A stretch of DNA of 64,000 nucleotides from an uncultured Bacteroidota bacterium (lineage in GTDB: Bacteria > Bacteroidota > Bacteroidia > Chitinophagales > Chitinophagaceae). Both the position numbers and the translations under genes were made by a program. Of the stretch, positions 17,376-27,511 are shown in pieces (the stretch's first letter is position 1; every line of letters starts with the position of its first letter). The notes beneath the pieces were generated by a model that saw only the letters and a program-made list of their open reading frames with translations, was not told the origin of the DNA and did no database searches. The stretch spans positions 62,001 to 126,000 of the forward strand of contig CAILLK010000073.1 of assembly GCA_903835005.1 (NCBI GenBank). Reading direction: 5' to 3'.

Positions 17376-17780
17376 ATGAATAACTTTATTAAAAAATTAG
17401 CATTATTAGTAAACTTTACATTGGTGTTTTTTACGGTTCAAGCTCAAAACAGCGGTTCTCCACTCGAAGATATGGTGAATGCGTTTAAAAATGACCGTGT
17501 AGCCGATATGGATAAGTATTTTGATAGCTTTGTGCCTATCACTATTAATAATGTACAGGCTAATTACAGCCACAATCAGGCAGATATTGTCCTGAAGGAT
17601 TTCTTTGAGAAAAACAGCCCAAGAGACTTTACCGTAATGGAAAATGGCTCACCCGATAATACTTCCAAATTTCTTATCGCATATTTTACAACTTCAACCG
17701 GAGTTAAATACAATGTATATATTTTGATGCGGTTGAAGGGCACATTTATAATCCAGGATTTCAAAATGAACAAGGAGTAA
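17376..17780 (+). CDS. DUF4783 family exported protein
   Basis: A 134-residue protein. The start is placed at the ATG at 17376, which opens a signal peptide (MNNFIKKLALLVNFTLVFF, cleavage after VQAQ); an ATG at 17355 would add seven residues. The mature part fits the DUF4783 pattern of Bacteroidota, a lumazine-binding/NTF2-like fold: DKYFDSFVPITI, then QADIVLKDFFEKNSPRDF, then a strand ending KGTFIIQDFKMNKE. Members are periplasmic and of unknown function. It is monocistronic, preceded by two sigma-54-like motifs, which would make it inducible rather than constitutive. Confidence 0.8.
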   Translation: MNNFIKKLALLVNFTLVFFTVQAQNSGSPLEDMVNAFKNDRVADMDKYFDSFVPITINNVQANYSHNQADIVLKDFFEKNSPRDFTVMENGSPDNTSKFLIAYFTTSTGVKYNVYILMRLKGTFIIQDFKMNKE

Positions 17781-18030
17781 CTAGTTTGCTGTCTTCTTTT
17801 ATTTTTATCTTGATATTTTGATCATGAGCTTATTCAGGCTGCAGTACATAAATTTTATTTCCAGTACTGACAACAAAATTCCTTACCAGTAGATCCAGGT
17901 AAGTCTGCCGTACTTGTTTTATTACCAATGAATTCGGGATTAACAGACTTTAATCCTTTACCACTTACATGTATAAAAATATTTTCACATAAATTGATTG
18001 GCTTACAATATACTTATATCTGTGCTAAAA
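17781..18030. other. Intergenic region downstream of the DUF4783 gene
   Basis: AT-rich with no ORF or RNA recognised. It ends in a long bidirectional hairpin at 18031-18068. The stretch from 18069 to 18248 is likewise empty. Confidence 0.4.
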
Positions 18031-18068
18031 ATAAAAACAGGTTAGTAAAACTACTAACCTGTTTTTAT
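18031..18068. terminator. Bidirectional terminator, 17-bp stem
   Basis: ATAAAAACAGGTTAGTA (18031-18047) and its exact complement (18052-18068) flank the loop AAAC. A and T tracts at the stem base give U-runs on either strand, so it can end both convergent transcripts. Confidence 0.85.
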
Positions 18069-18248
18069 GAATAACTTTACCGGTATATGAGTAATAAGGT
18101 GAAAGATTGGTAATCAAATATTTATAGGGGCCAGCCACCGGTAATATTTTATAGTGTTTATGGTTGGCTACCGAAAAATCAGCGCACTACTTAAGAAGAC
18201 AGTCTATAGTTCAGAAAGGTTGGGTATAATTTGCAATAAAAGAAAGTA

Positions 18249-19151
18249 TTACAGCTGCTGAAAAGCTAAGCCAAAGAATTTCCATGTTTTAGTACTTTCA
18301 TATAAATGCTGCATCGGGTTTTCTGCTGGTGCTTTTGAACCACCCCTACTGCCCCCGCCACGGCCACCGCCATGCATAGAGCTGTTGCTTCCTGCGCCAC
18401 CCATGCCGTTATTCATTCCGCCGCCATTTCCTGCCCCGTTATCTCCGCCGCCCTTAGATTCCTGTTTCTTAAATGCTTTTACACTGAAGCAAACACTTAT
18501 GTGCTTACCTGCATCCGTTGCGGTAATCGTTTCTTTGTTATAAATAGCTTTAAAGGGAATAACCGCTTCCCACACCAGTTCTTTATATTCATCTATACTC
18601 ATTCTTACCATAATTCCGCAAGGAGTTGTCTGCTTTGCCATATACCCCCCGTTGCAATGAATAAACCCATCCAGTGATAATTGGTTAGCATCAAGGGCGC
18701 TCTTACTTATTTTTTTCTCCATCTGTTTGTTCTCATATGCATCCATGCTTCCCTTACTCTGCCCGAAATCTTTTTTAGATATTTCCAGAGGTTCCAGGTC
18801 ATTCTGTAACGGGAAATTGATATTAAAATCAGGGTTCTTACCACCTCCTGTATCTATAGATACGGTCAGGCCCTGCTTCAGAATTTTGATCTGAGTCATC
18901 TCATCACCGGTTTCCATTGTAATATAAAGGTTCTCTTTATCGTTAGAGGTTGCATAAGCTACTTTTGCTTTGGCATCATAGTTGGGATATGGAGAAGGCC
19001 AGTCTTTGCTGTCGCCATCAATTATTATTGGCTGGCTTTGCCAGGTTCCGGGTAATGCTGCCTGAGCCTTTTTTGAATGCCGCGAACTGCCACATGAAAT
19101 CAGAAAAAGTACCAGAAAAATAAAGCAAACAGTATTATATGTGTAGCGCAT
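18249..19151 (-). CDS. Lipoprotein with CBM9-like domain and Gly-rich tail
   Basis: A 300-residue lipoprotein beginning at the ATG at 19151 (MRYTYNTVCFIFLVLFLISC, lipobox LISC|GSS). Residues ~37-220 resemble the carbohydrate-binding family 9-like domain: IIIDGDSKDWPSPYPNYD, then AYATSNDKENLYITMETGD, SIDTGGGKNPDF, and a late AVIPFKAIYN strand. These domains are often found on outer-membrane lipoproteins of Bacteroidota. It is followed by a Gly/Asn/Met-rich low-complexity linker (~235-280) and a short C-terminal segment. Binding specificity is not predictable. Convergent with the DUF4783 gene. Confidence 0.72.
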   Translation of the reverse strand: MRYTYNTVCFIFLVLFLISCGSSRHSKKAQAALPGTWQSQPIIIDGDSKDWPSPYPNYDAKAKVAYATSNDKENLYITMETGDEMTQIKILKQGLTVSIDTGGGKNPDFNINFPLQNDLEPLEISKKDFGQSKGSMDAYENKQMEKKISKSALDANQLSLDGFIHCNGGYMAKQTTPCGIMVRMSIDEYKELVWEAVIPFKAIYNKETITATDAGKHISVCFSVKAFKKQESKGGGDNGAGNGGGMNNGMGGAGSNSSMHGGGRGGGSRGGSKAPAENPMQHLYESTKTWKFFGLAFQQL

Positions 19152-19363
19152 AAAGACGGAAAAGGGCAAAGAAAGGGAGTTTTGAGGAATTATTCCCATT
19201 ATAAAAGATAAATATACCTTAATATTTTTGGTAGATTACCAACGAAATTCTCAAAATATGCGTCTATAGAATCAGAGTTTATTTTTTTAATAAAAATAAT
19301 TATTACCTTACGTTATAATTATCATAAACAATTAGGTTTTATTAGCCTGATACGTTTCATTAT

Positions 19364-22036
19364 ATGAGAAAGCTGTCTTTTTACCCTGTATACCTGTTAT
19401 TTCTTCTTCTGCTTTCTGTAGAGGCCAGATCGCAGATTACCATTGTGCCCGGAGCTACAGCCGCTGTGCTGGCAAACAAGCTGGTAGGCTCAGGCGTAAC
19501 CATTTTATCGCCTACATTAACCTGTGATCCTGTTGCAAACGGCACCTTTTCAGGTACATCGTCCCTTAGCTTCGACAGCGGGATAATATTGTGTAATGGT
19601 ACTGCAATTCAGGCGGCTAATCCGGCTACTTTTTTCGCAAGTACCGCGCTGGGCACTCCCGGCGATGCAATGCTTTCGGCTCTGTGCGGCCAGCCAACAA
19701 ATGATGCCTGTATTCTTGAATTTGATTTCCGGCCTTTAGGCGATACAATTAAGTTTGATTACGTATTCGGATCAGAGGAATACACTGATTATGTATGTAC
19801 CGAGTTTAATGATGTTTTCGGGTTTTTTATTTCAGGTCCCGGCTTTGGTGCAACTACCAATATTGCTCTTGTACCGGGCACTACAATTCCTGTATGTATC
19901 AACAGTGTAAACTGTGGCGTAGGAGTTGGCTTCGGAACAATTGCTACCTGCAATGCAATGGGCCCGGGCTCTCCTTTTTGTGCTTATTATGTGGCTAATC
20001 TCACTCTGGGAGGCACTACAATCTGTTATGACGGATTAACTACTACTCTTACTGCAATTGCCCATGTTACCCCCTGCGATACCTACCATCTGAAAATGGG
20101 CGTAGCCGATGCCGTTGATGATGTACTGGATTCTGGCGTGTTCTTAAAAGCAGGAAGCCTTTCATCTACCAATATCGTGTTCAGCGCTCTTGGAATTAAT
20201 CCTACTGATACAGCATTCGGTACACCCTATTGCATCAGGGGCTGCAAAGACGGGGCATTCATTTTTCACAATACAGGTTCACTTGCCGATTCAATTACCA
20301 TTCATTACGTGATTGGAGGTTCCGCAATTAACGGAATTGATTATACCACTATAGCCGATAGTGTAATAATTCCCGCACACGACTCTACCGATACTGTATT
20401 TATTCATGGACTGCTGATACCACCTACCGGACCTAAAACTGTAGAATTATACATCCTTTCTCCTTATAGCTGTGGCGGTGTTCCAACAATTGTTGACAGC
20501 ATGGAAATAACCATTCTTGATTCATTTTTTGTGCAGATCATTACTCCCGATACAGCCATTTGCACAGGGCAGAATGTTGTGATCAATGCAATAGGTGATC
20601 CAACTTTACAATACACATGGTCGCCCGCGGCAACACTTAGCAGCACTACCATACTGAGCCCTACTGCCACACCTGCAGTAACTACTACCTATACGGTTTC
20701 GGCAGTATTCCCTGGCTCGGGATGTGCACCGTCAAAAGGACAGATTACCATACAGGTAGTTTTTCCTCCTTCGCTTAATGCTGGCCCGCCAATTCAATCT
20801 ATTTGTATGGGTTCACCGCTTCAGATAGGTGTTGTAGCTACGCCCCCTGGCAGTTACACTTACAGCTGGTTACCGGCTACTTACCTCAACAATCCTGCTA
20901 TAGCCAATCCGATTGTTACTCCTGGTGTTGTGGCTGATGCGGAATATTATGTCACAGTTACCACAGTATTGGCCAACTGCCCGACTACCGATTCATTCCT
21001 GCTGCATGTGTTACCCAATGATTTCAGCCTGTTCAACCCTGATACAGGTATTTGTTATCCTCCCGGTACCTACCAGGTCCGTGCAAGTGGCGATACGGAA
21101 TTTAAATACCTCTGGACGCCAGTGAACGGAGTATCAAATCCCGACACGCTTTCACCCGCTCTTACCCCGCCGGGTACCATTACTTATTCTGTTATTGCTT
21201 CCTATCCCGGTTGCCCGAATATGGTTCATGTAGTAACCTTCAGTATCGAAAATCCGATTGTAAATATACTTACAACAGATACCACATTCTGTGTTGGTTC
21301 AACAGTTACTCTTCCTGTAGTAGTTACTCCTGCTGATTCGCCGTATTCAATAACATGGACACCAACGGTTAACCTCATTGATCCCACAGTATTGGATGTT
21401 TCCTTCTTTTCACCCACTGCCGGGTCTTACAAATATTTCCTTACCATTACCAGCGGGTTAGGATGTACGAGTACTGACAGTGTTATCCTCAATACCAGTC
21501 CACCTGTTAGTATGGCTATCACGCCCGGAAATGTTACTATTAATTATGGCGATCCGCTGCAGCTCAATGCAATAAATATGTCGTCGCCTGGTACAGGGCA
21601 GTTGATTTACTTCTGGAGCCCGGATAATGGAACGCTGGATAATCCGAATATCAATGATCCTGTGGCCAGGCCGCTGGTGCCAACTACCTATACCGTAATA
21701 GGAATGAACACCTACGGTTGCCGCGATACTTTATCCGAAACTGTTTCAATTGCTTATGGAGTAGAATGCCTGCCTTCTGCCTTTACACCAAACGGTGATC
21801 ATCTAAACGATGTATTCAGGCTGTGTAATGTACATTACCAGAAGCTGGTTGAATTCAGTGTATTTAACCGGTGGGGGCAGTTGGTTTACCACAATACCAC
21901 CGATCCTATGCAAGGCTGGGATGGTACCTTCAATGGCGTTCCGCAAGAATTGGGTGTTTATAATTACCTGATCATACTTGCCGAACCTGATGGAACCAAC
22001 AAAACCTATAAAGGTGAGGTAACGCTGATACGATAG
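19364..22036 (+). CDS. Choice-of-anchor L / T9SS type B secreted protein
   Basis: An 890-residue secreted protein with signal peptide (cleavage after ARSQ). Residues ~25-270 are a choice-of-anchor L type domain: AANKLVGSGVTI-like start, LSFDSGIILCNGTA, FDYVFGSEEYTDYV and FGFFISGPGF are its hallmarks. Repeated PKD/Ig-like modules follow, each with an IC/FC-x-G opening and a TWTP/SWLP core (for example YTWSPAATLSS, YSWLPATYLNN, YLWTPVNGVSN). The last ~85 residues (CLPSAFTPNGDHLNDVFR ... YKGEVTLIR) are a gliding-motility-associated type B sorting domain. Such proteins are exported by T9SS and are often large adhesins. It stands alone, with a strong hairpin after the stop. Confidence 0.9.
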   Translation: MRKLSFYPVYLLFLLLLSVEARSQITIVPGATAAVLANKLVGSGVTILSPTLTCDPVANGTFSGTSSLSFDSGIILCNGTAIQAANPATFFASTALGTPGDAMLSALCGQPTNDACILEFDFRPLGDTIKFDYVFGSEEYTDYVCTEFNDVFGFFISGPGFGATTNIALVPGTTIPVCINSVNCGVGVGFGTIATCNAMGPGSPFCAYYVANLTLGGTTICYDGLTTTLTAIAHVTPCDTYHLKMGVADAVDDVLDSGVFLKAGSLSSTNIVFSALGINPTDTAFGTPYCIRGCKDGAFIFHNTGSLADSITIHYVIGGSAINGIDYTTIADSVIIPAHDSTDTVFIHGLLIPPTGPKTVELYILSPYSCGGVPTIVDSMEITILDSFFVQIITPDTAICTGQNVVINAIGDPTLQYTWSPAATLSSTTILSPTATPAVTTTYTVSAVFPGSGCAPSKGQITIQVVFPPSLNAGPPIQSICMGSPLQIGVVATPPGSYTYSWLPATYLNNPAIANPIVTPGVVADAEYYVTVTTVLANCPTTDSFLLHVLPNDFSLFNPDTGICYPPGTYQVRASGDTEFKYLWTPVNGVSNPDTLSPALTPPGTITYSVIASYPGCPNMVHVVTFSIENPIVNILTTDTTFCVGSTVTLPVVVTPADSPYSITWTPTVNLIDPTVLDVSFFSPTAGSYKYFLTITSGLGCTSTDSVILNTSPPVSMAITPGNVTINYGDPLQLNAINMSSPGTGQLIYFWSPDNGTLDNPNINDPVARPLVPTTYTVIGMNTYGCRDTLSETVSIAYGVECLPSAFTPNGDHLNDVFRLCNVHYQKLVEFSVFNRWGQLVYHNTTDPMQGWDGTFNGVPQELGVYNYLIILAEPDGTNKTYKGEVTLIR

Positions 22037-22055
22037 GAAAATAAAGATGATTTTT

Positions 22056-22095
22056 ATAACAGAACAGCGCCGGTATTCCGGCGCTGTTCTGTTAT
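22056..22095 (+). terminator. 18-bp perfect hairpin after the type B secreted protein
   Basis: ATAACAGAACAGCGCCGG (22056-22073) pairs with its exact complement (22078-22095) across a TATT loop. There is no T tract on the + strand, so it may stabilise the 3' end or terminate by another route. Confidence 0.7.
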
Positions 22096-22299
22096 GGACA
22101 CCTACTATTTGGAATCCGGCATTTATTAAATAATAAAGGCGATGGGTGTATATCGGGAAGGCAAATAAAAGTGAAAGGCGAGATGGGTGGGAATAGAAAA
22201 TTTATTTATTATATCAGGTAATTTTTCTGCCCCTACTCAAAATTTCACTTTAACCAGATTAACGGTTTTCACTCAATCTTTAGTACGGAACTTATGCCA

Positions 22300-22582
22300 T
22301 TAATATTCCAAAGGTTCCATACTGGTATGCCGGATAGCCATAACCTTAATTTCTGTTGGCAAAACACACTAAACTAGCCTGTATCGGTGCTGTTCAAGTG
22401 CCCTTTAGGTGCCATCATAGTTACGCTTGTTCCTGTCTGACGCATGTTTCACTCGATAGGGTAACAAAGCGATGCAGGAAGTGAAAATATCGTTTCTTAC
22501 TTTTAAGGCATTTTGTGGAGAATCCTTTTTAAGGTAGTTATAAGCTTACCTGAGCTGGGACAAAGCAAAATTCTCTGTTCAC
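22300..22582 (-). pseudogene. RelE/ParE-family toxin pseudogene
   Basis: A decayed toxin directly after the antitoxin (GTG at 22582, one base past the antitoxin stop). Frame 1 gives the start V/M-NREFCFVPAQ. A shift then leads to AYNYLKKDSPQNALKVRND, followed by the HRYRLV core and the C-terminal EIKVMAIRHTSMEPLEY, all typical of ParE/RelE toxins. In-frame stops interrupt it before AYNY (TAA, probably from Gln), after NYDGT (TAA) and after HRYRLV (TAG, probably from Tyr). The span is 283 bases, i.e. 94 codons plus one base, consistent with one net frameshift. Three stops and a frameshift indicate real decay rather than one sequencing error. Confidence 0.82.
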
Positions 22583-22583
22583 T

Positions 22584-22898
22584 TTAATGCCGTTCCTTCC
22601 ACGTTTCAGCGTGTCTAATGGCATCTCCAAGAGTGGTAAACTCCCCTGCATCTGTCCGTACTTCCGCTGCTTCAAGTTCCCTGTTATATTCTTCTATAGT
22701 GACTCGCTTTGTTGGTGCTTCCTTGCTTTTTACAAAACCTTTATTAAAAGTAAGGATTAACTGCTTTTCTTCTTTTACAAGTAATGGCAAGTATTGCTGT
22801 AACTGGTTATCTAATGTCTTGGTGATCAAAACAATCTTTGTATAACAAAGTTGGGTATTTTCTTTATATTGTCTTACTATAGGCACTTTCCGCCTCAT
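22584..22898 (-). CDS. Antitoxin of a type II toxin-antitoxin locus
   Basis: The open frame has 104 residues, but the recognisable part starts near residue 24. It comprises QLQQYLPLLVKEEKQLIL, then RVTIEEYNRELEAAEVRTDAGEFTTLGDA, the pattern of a Bacteroidota antitoxin paired with RelE/ParE toxins. Homologues are about 75-80 residues, so the true start may be the TTG at 22829, with a -7-like CAACTTTG just upstream, rather than the ATG at 22898. The frame is intact to its TAA at 22584-22586, although the partner toxin is broken. It may survive as an orphan antitoxin or regulator. It is divergent from icmF. Confidence 0.7.
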   Translation of the reverse strand: MRRKVPIVRQYKENTQLCYTKIVLITKTLDNQLQQYLPLLVKEEKQLILTFNKGFVKSKEAPTKRVTIEEYNRELEAAEVRTDAGEFTTLGDAIRHAETWKERH

Positions 22899-22921
22899 TC
22901 CTTCTTTACCCCCAGTTTTCG

Positions 22922-22929
22922 TAACTTTG
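22922..22929 (+). promoter_or_regulatory. -7 box (TAACTTTG) of icmF
   Basis: TAnnTTTG match 28 bases before the icmF ATG. No TTG was found at N19. Confidence 0.5.
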
Positions 22930-22957
22930 CATCCTCTTATTAATTAATATCCGGAAT

Positions 22958-25900
22958 ATGTCTTATTCTCTGAAGAACAAAGTAAGGATGGTAACTGCGG
23001 CTTCCCTTTTCGACGGCCATGATGCTTCTATCAATATTATGCGGCGTATTATGCAGGCAAGCGGTGCTGAGGTCATTCACCTGGGGCACGACCGGAGTGT
23101 GCAGGAAGTTGTAGACTGCGCTATACAGGAGGATGCCAATGCTATTGCCATTACCAGCTATCAGGGTGGGCATGTGGAGTATTTCAAGTACATGTATGAC
23201 CTGCTTCAAAAAGCGGGTTGCGGACATATAAAAATATTCGGTGGCGGCGGCGGTGTGATTCTGCCAACCGAGATTAAGGAACTGGAAGATTATGGCATCA
23301 CCCGGATATATTCACCCGATGATGGTCGTTCTATGGGTTTGCAGGGTATGATAGACGACCTGCTGGAACAAAGCGATTATCCGATGGGTAATCAACTCAA
23401 TGGCGAACCGGGGCATCTTGTTGAGAAAGATGTGAAGTCGATAGCCCGGCTTATATCGGCAGCGGAGAATTACTATGATCTTCCCGAAACAAGAGCTGCA
23501 ATTAAAAAGGTTACAGAACAGGCAGCTGCATCTAAAACCCCTGTGCTGGGAATAACCGGTACGGGCGGGGCAGGAAAGAGTTCGCTGGTTGATGAGCTGG
23601 TACGCAGGTTCCTGATCGATTTTAAAGACAAATACATTGGTATCATCTCTGTGGACCCTACCAAGCGTAAGACAGGTGGGGCATTGCTGGGCGATAGAAT
23701 CAGAATGAATGCCATCCGCAACGAGAGGGTATATATGCGTTCCATGGCTACCCGGCAGAGCAACCTTTCGCTATCCGGGCATGTACAGGATGCTGTAAAT
23801 ATTCTGAAAGCCGCAAAGTATGACCTCATTATTCTCGAGACTTCAGGCATAGGGCAAAGCGATACCATGATCACCGAGCATTGCGACATGAGTATGTATG
23901 TGATGACGCCTGAATTCGGCGCAGCAAGCCAGCTGGAAAAGATTGACATGCTCGACTTTGCCGATATAGTGGTGATCAACAAATTCGACAAACGGGGTGC
24001 CATGGACGCCCTGCGCGATGTGAAGAAGCAATACCAGCGCAACCACAAACTGTTTGATAAAGCAGCAGATGAAATGCCTGTGTATGGCACCATAGCTTCG
24101 CAGTTCAATGATCCGGGCACAAATACTATGTACAAGACCATGATGGATCTGCTGGAACACAAGACCGGCACGCCTCTTCATTCGCAGTACAAGATAACCG
24201 ATGAGATGAGTGAAAAGATATTCATCATTCCGCCCGCCCGTACCCGCTACCTGAGCGAGATCGCAGAGAACAACCGGAAGTATGACCAATGGACGAAAAC
24301 GCAGAGTGGCGTGGCACAGAAATTGTTCTCAATAAACAATACTATCGGTACACTGAGGGCCTCAAAAATTGAAGATAAAGACAGGCTGATAAAAACACTG
24401 CAGGAAGTATATGCAACGGTAGAACTGGACCTGGACCCGAAGAACAAACACCTGCTGGAAAACTGGGAGGCAAGGAAAAAGCAGTACACTGGCGACTTCT
24501 ACAGCTACAAGGTAAGAGATAAGGAGCTGAAGATAAAGACCCATACCGAATCATTGTCGCATATGCAGATATCTAAGGTGGCCGTGCCGCGGTTTGAGGC
24601 ATGGGGCGAGATACTGCAATGGGCGCTGGCTGAAAATTTCCCTGGTGAGTTTCCGTATGCTGCTGGTATCTATCCATTCAAGCGGGAAGGCGAGGATCCT
24701 GCACGCATGTTTGCCGGTGAAGGTGGGCCGGAGCGTACCAACAAGCGTTTCCACTATGTGTCACGCGGACTGCCGGCCAAAAGGCTGAGTACTGCCTTCG
24801 ACAGTGTGACGCTATATGGGCAGGATCCCGACCACAGGCCGGATATTTATGGTAAAGTAGGCAACTCTGGTGTAAGTGTGTGCTGCCTCGATGATGCCAA
24901 GAAACTATACAGCGGCTTCAACCTTGCTGACCCTAAGACTTCAGTCTCAATGACCATCAACGGACCTGCTCCTACCATCACTGCCTTCTTTATGAATGCT
25001 GCAATCGACCAGCAGTGCGAATTGTATATTAAAGCGAATGGACTTGAGGAAGAGGTGAATGCTAAAATCGATGGTATTTATAAGCAAAAAGGTATACCCC
25101 GTCCGTATTATAATACGGTTGAGGGGCCTATGCCCGATACAAATGATGGCCTTGGCCTGATGTTGCTGGGGGTTACGGGCGACCAGGTATTGCCTGTAGA
25201 TGTGTATGCCAAAATCAAAACCGATACCCTTATGGCTGTACGTGGCACAGTGCAGGCCGATATTCTTAAGGAAGACCAGGCTCAGAACACCTGCATCTTC
25301 TCTACCGAGTTTTCGCTCCGCGTAATGGGCGATGTGCAGCAGTATTTCATTGATAAAAAAGTTAGGAATTTTTATTCAGTATCTATAAGTGGCTACCATA
25401 TTGCAGAGGCAGGTGCCAATCCCATTTCGCAGCTGGCATTTACTATCTCCAACGGATTTACGTTTGTAGAGTACTACCTGAGCCGGGGTATGCATATAGA
25501 TGATTTCGCACCCAATCTCTCGTTCTTCTTCAGCAATGGTATTGACCCGGAATACAGCGTGATAGGACGGGTAGCGCGTCGCATTTGGGCCAAAGCCATG
25601 AAGCTGAAATACGGTGGCAATGAGCGCTCACAGATGCTCAAATACCATATCCAGACATCAGGCCGCTCGCTTCATGCACAGGAGATAGATTTTAACGATA
25701 TCCGCACAACCTTGCAGGCGCTGTATGCTATTTACGACAACTGCAATTCGCTGCACACCAATGCCTACGATGAGGCCATAACAACACCTACCGAAGAGAG
25801 TGTGCGAAGGGCTATGGCTATTCAACTGATCATCAACAAAGAACTTGGCCTTGCCAAAAATGAAAACCCGCTGCAAGGTTCCTTTATCATAGAAGAACTG

Positions 25901-26341
25901 ACCGACCTGGTTGAGGAGGCCGTACTGGCAGAATTCGATCGGATTTCTGAACGGGGTGGAGTACTCGGTGCAATGGAAACCATGTACCAGCGCGGTAAGA
26001 TTCAGGAAGAAAGCCTGTACTATGAAACCCTGAAACATACCGGTGAATTCCCAATTATAGGTGTTAATACTTTCCTGAGTTCTAAAGGATCGCCAACGGT
26101 TATTCCAGCCGAAGTGATCCGGTCAACAACTGAAGAAAAAGAGTTCCAGATACAAACAGTGCAAAACCTCTGGAAACGCAGTGAAGATAAGAGCGCTCAT
26201 ATGCTCCATGAGTTGCAGCAAAAAGCCATTCACAACAAAAATATCTTTGAGGAACTGATGGAAACCGTGAAGTATTGTTCCCTTGGGCAGATCACCAGGG
26301 CCTTGTTTGAAGTAGGTGGGCAATACAGGCGGAATATGTGA
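22958..26341 (+). CDS. icmF: Fused isobutyryl-CoA mutase (IcmF)
   Basis: A 1,127-residue B12 enzyme with the IcmF order of domains. The cobalamin-binding domain is at ~8-140, with FDGHD (His21 as lower cobalt ligand) and [12 protein letters not shown] MeaB-like GTPase chaperone domain follows at ~160-430, with P-loop GTGGAGKSS near 199-207. The (beta/alpha)8 mutase body runs from ~560 to the end, opening [20 protein letters not shown]. IcmF interconverts isobutyryl-CoA and n-butyryl-CoA (or related pivalyl/isovaleryl substrates), with the G-domain gating cofactor loading. The [17 protein letters not shown] segment is of IcmF type, unlike the PYPTMY segment of methylmalonyl-CoA mutase. Monocistronic; it lies next to the toxin-antitoxin remnant. 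Confidence 0.93.
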   Translation: MSYSLKNKVRMVTAASLFDGHDASINIMRRIMQASGAEVIHLGHDRSVQEVVDCAIQEDANAIAITSYQGGHVEYFKYMYDLLQKAGCGHIKIFGGGGGVILPTEIKELEDYGITRIYSPDDGRSMGLQGMIDDLLEQSDYPMGNQLNGEPGHLVEKDVKSIARLISAAENYYDLPETRAAIKKVTEQAAASKTPVLGITGTGGAGKSSLVDELVRRFLIDFKDKYIGIISVDPTKRKTGGALLGDRIRMNAIRNERVYMRSMATRQSNLSLSGHVQDAVNILKAAKYDLIILETSGIGQSDTMITEHCDMSMYVMTPEFGAASQLEKIDMLDFADIVVINKFDKRGAMDALRDVKKQYQRNHKLFDKAADEMPVYGTIASQFNDPGTNTMYKTMMDLLEHKTGTPLHSQYKITDEMSEKIFIIPPARTRYLSEIAENNRKYDQWTKTQSGVAQKLFSINNTIGTLRASKIEDKDRLIKTLQEVYATVELDLDPKNKHLLENWEARKKQYTGDFYSYKVRDKELKIKTHTESLSHMQISKVAVPRFEAWGEILQWALAENFPGEFPYAAGIYPFKREGEDPARMFAGEGGPERTNKRFHYVSRGLPAKRLSTAFDSVTLYGQDPDHRPDIYGKVGNSGVSVCCLDDAKKLYSGFNLADPKTSVSMTINGPAPTITAFFMNAAIDQQCELYIKANGLEEEVNAKIDGIYKQKGIPRPYYNTVEGPMPDTNDGLGLMLLGVTGDQVLPVDVYAKIKTDTLMAVRGTVQADILKEDQAQNTCIFSTEFSLRVMGDVQQYFIDKKVRNFYSVSISGYHIAEAGANPISQLAFTISNGFTFVEYYLSRGMHIDDFAPNLSFFFSNGIDPEYSVIGRVARRIWAKAMKLKYGGNERSQMLKYHIQTSGRSLHAQEIDFNDIRTTLQALYAIYDNCNSLHTNAYDEAITTPTEESVRRAMAIQLIINKELGLAKNENPLQGSFIIEELTDLVEEAVLAEFDRISERGGVLGAMETMYQRGKIQEESLYYETLKHTGEFPIIGVNTFLSSKGSPTVIPAEVIRSTTEEKEFQIQTVQNLWKRSEDKSAHMLHELQQKAIHNKNIFEELMETVKYCSLGQITRALFEVGGQYRRNM

Positions 26342-26530
26342 TAAATTATTTAAATAAATTTCAGTAACTGCCTGAATAACAAATATACTGATGAATGGTC
26401 CTGCTGATTTGCCAATAATATTATACTGCTGCATATTATTATGAAGGATATGCAGTGGATTTCCCTGAAAGTATGAATCTGCATTACTTGTACATTTGAG
26501 GACTTTTATGTTTTTGGCAACTGGGTCATA

Positions 26531-27511
26531 TTACGATATGTCATTGCAATTATTATATAAGTGTATAATATTATCGCTTATATATTCCATGTCTGCAATA
26601 GTATATCTGTGATCAACCGGTAAGGTCAGCATTTTATCTGGCATTTCCTTTTCAAATTCAAATCCTTCAACTCCTCTTGTCTGGGTATCTCTCCAAAAGG
26701 TAGGGATATAAATACCTTTTTCAGTAAAGTGTGCTCTGTTTATGATTTTATCCAAAAGTAAGGGATAATACATAGGCGCCTCATAAGTGCATGTTGTAGT
26801 CTTAAATCTGTTGATATTTTTTAGTCGGCAATGCAGGTAATCATAATTGGATCGCCTAATACTAATTACAGCATCATAATTAATTCCCGAAAGCAGGTAT
26901 TCGCTCAGCTTCGACATCCGCGCTATCCCCAACCCAGCAAGCACTTCATTATTCTGAAAAGTAATGTATCCTTCATTTACATGCCCGTTGAACCGCTCTA
27001 ATAAGTGATCAGTAATATAATTTTCATTCTGCTCATCCACCTTTGGCAATTCCTTGTTGTCAGGGCAGTATAAATAAGACCCGTCGGGTACACCGAAGAA
27101 TTTCCGGCTAGAATTAAAGTACCATGAAATGCCATTACCCTTCATAAAAAAGGCCTGGGTACAATCCACAATCAGCTTATCTCTGTATAATTCAGATAAG
27201 CGTTTCACAGTATCGCCCTTCAGGTCAGAGTAATTAATATACAAATAATATTCATTTTCTTTAAGCTCAATTTCATGTAGTGGCTCTAAATGTTCATTTA
27301 TGCCATAGAATTGATACCGGATATTTGTAACCAGAAAAGGCTCCAATAATGAATCGCAGGTATAAAAAGGGATATGCACAACTGCGGGTTTAAGGCAGGT
27401 AAGAATATGCTCAAGTGATGAGCGGCCACTTTTCAAAATATGCTGAGTATCATGATAATGATGGCATCCTTTACTTAATTCCAGTCCAAAATAACCGCCT
27501 ATTGGTGTCAT
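26531..27511 (-). CDS. DegT/DnrJ-like PLP-dependent enzyme, divergent
   Basis: A 326-residue protein, distantly like the DegT/DnrJ/EryC1 aminotransferases. A DCTQAFF motif (Asp116, Gln119) stands where the family has its cofactor-binding D...Q, and SRKFFGVPDGSYLY supplies a candidate PLP lysine (Lys137). It is shorter than the ~370-residue sugar aminotransferases and lacks their other signatures, so the reaction is open. It may act on a nucleotide sugar or be a non-catalytic relative. Its ATG overlaps the wbqC stop by four bases (ATGA), so it is translationally coupled to that gene. It ends the polysaccharide operon. Confidence 0.7.
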   Translation of the reverse strand: MTPIGGYFGLELSKGCHHYHDTQHILKSGRSSLEHILTCLKPAVVHIPFYTCDSLLEPFLVTNIRYQFYGINEHLEPLHEIELKENEYYLYINYSDLKGDTVKRLSELYRDKLIVDCTQAFFMKGNGISWYFNSSRKFFGVPDGSYLYCPDNKELPKVDEQNENYITDHLLERFNGHVNEGYITFQNNEVLAGLGIARMSKLSEYLLSGINYDAVISIRRSNYDYLHCRLKNINRFKTTTCTYEAPMYYPLLLDKIINRAHFTEKGIYIPTFWRDTQTRGVEGFEFEKEMPDKMLTLPVDHRYTIADMEYISDNIIHLYNNCNDIS

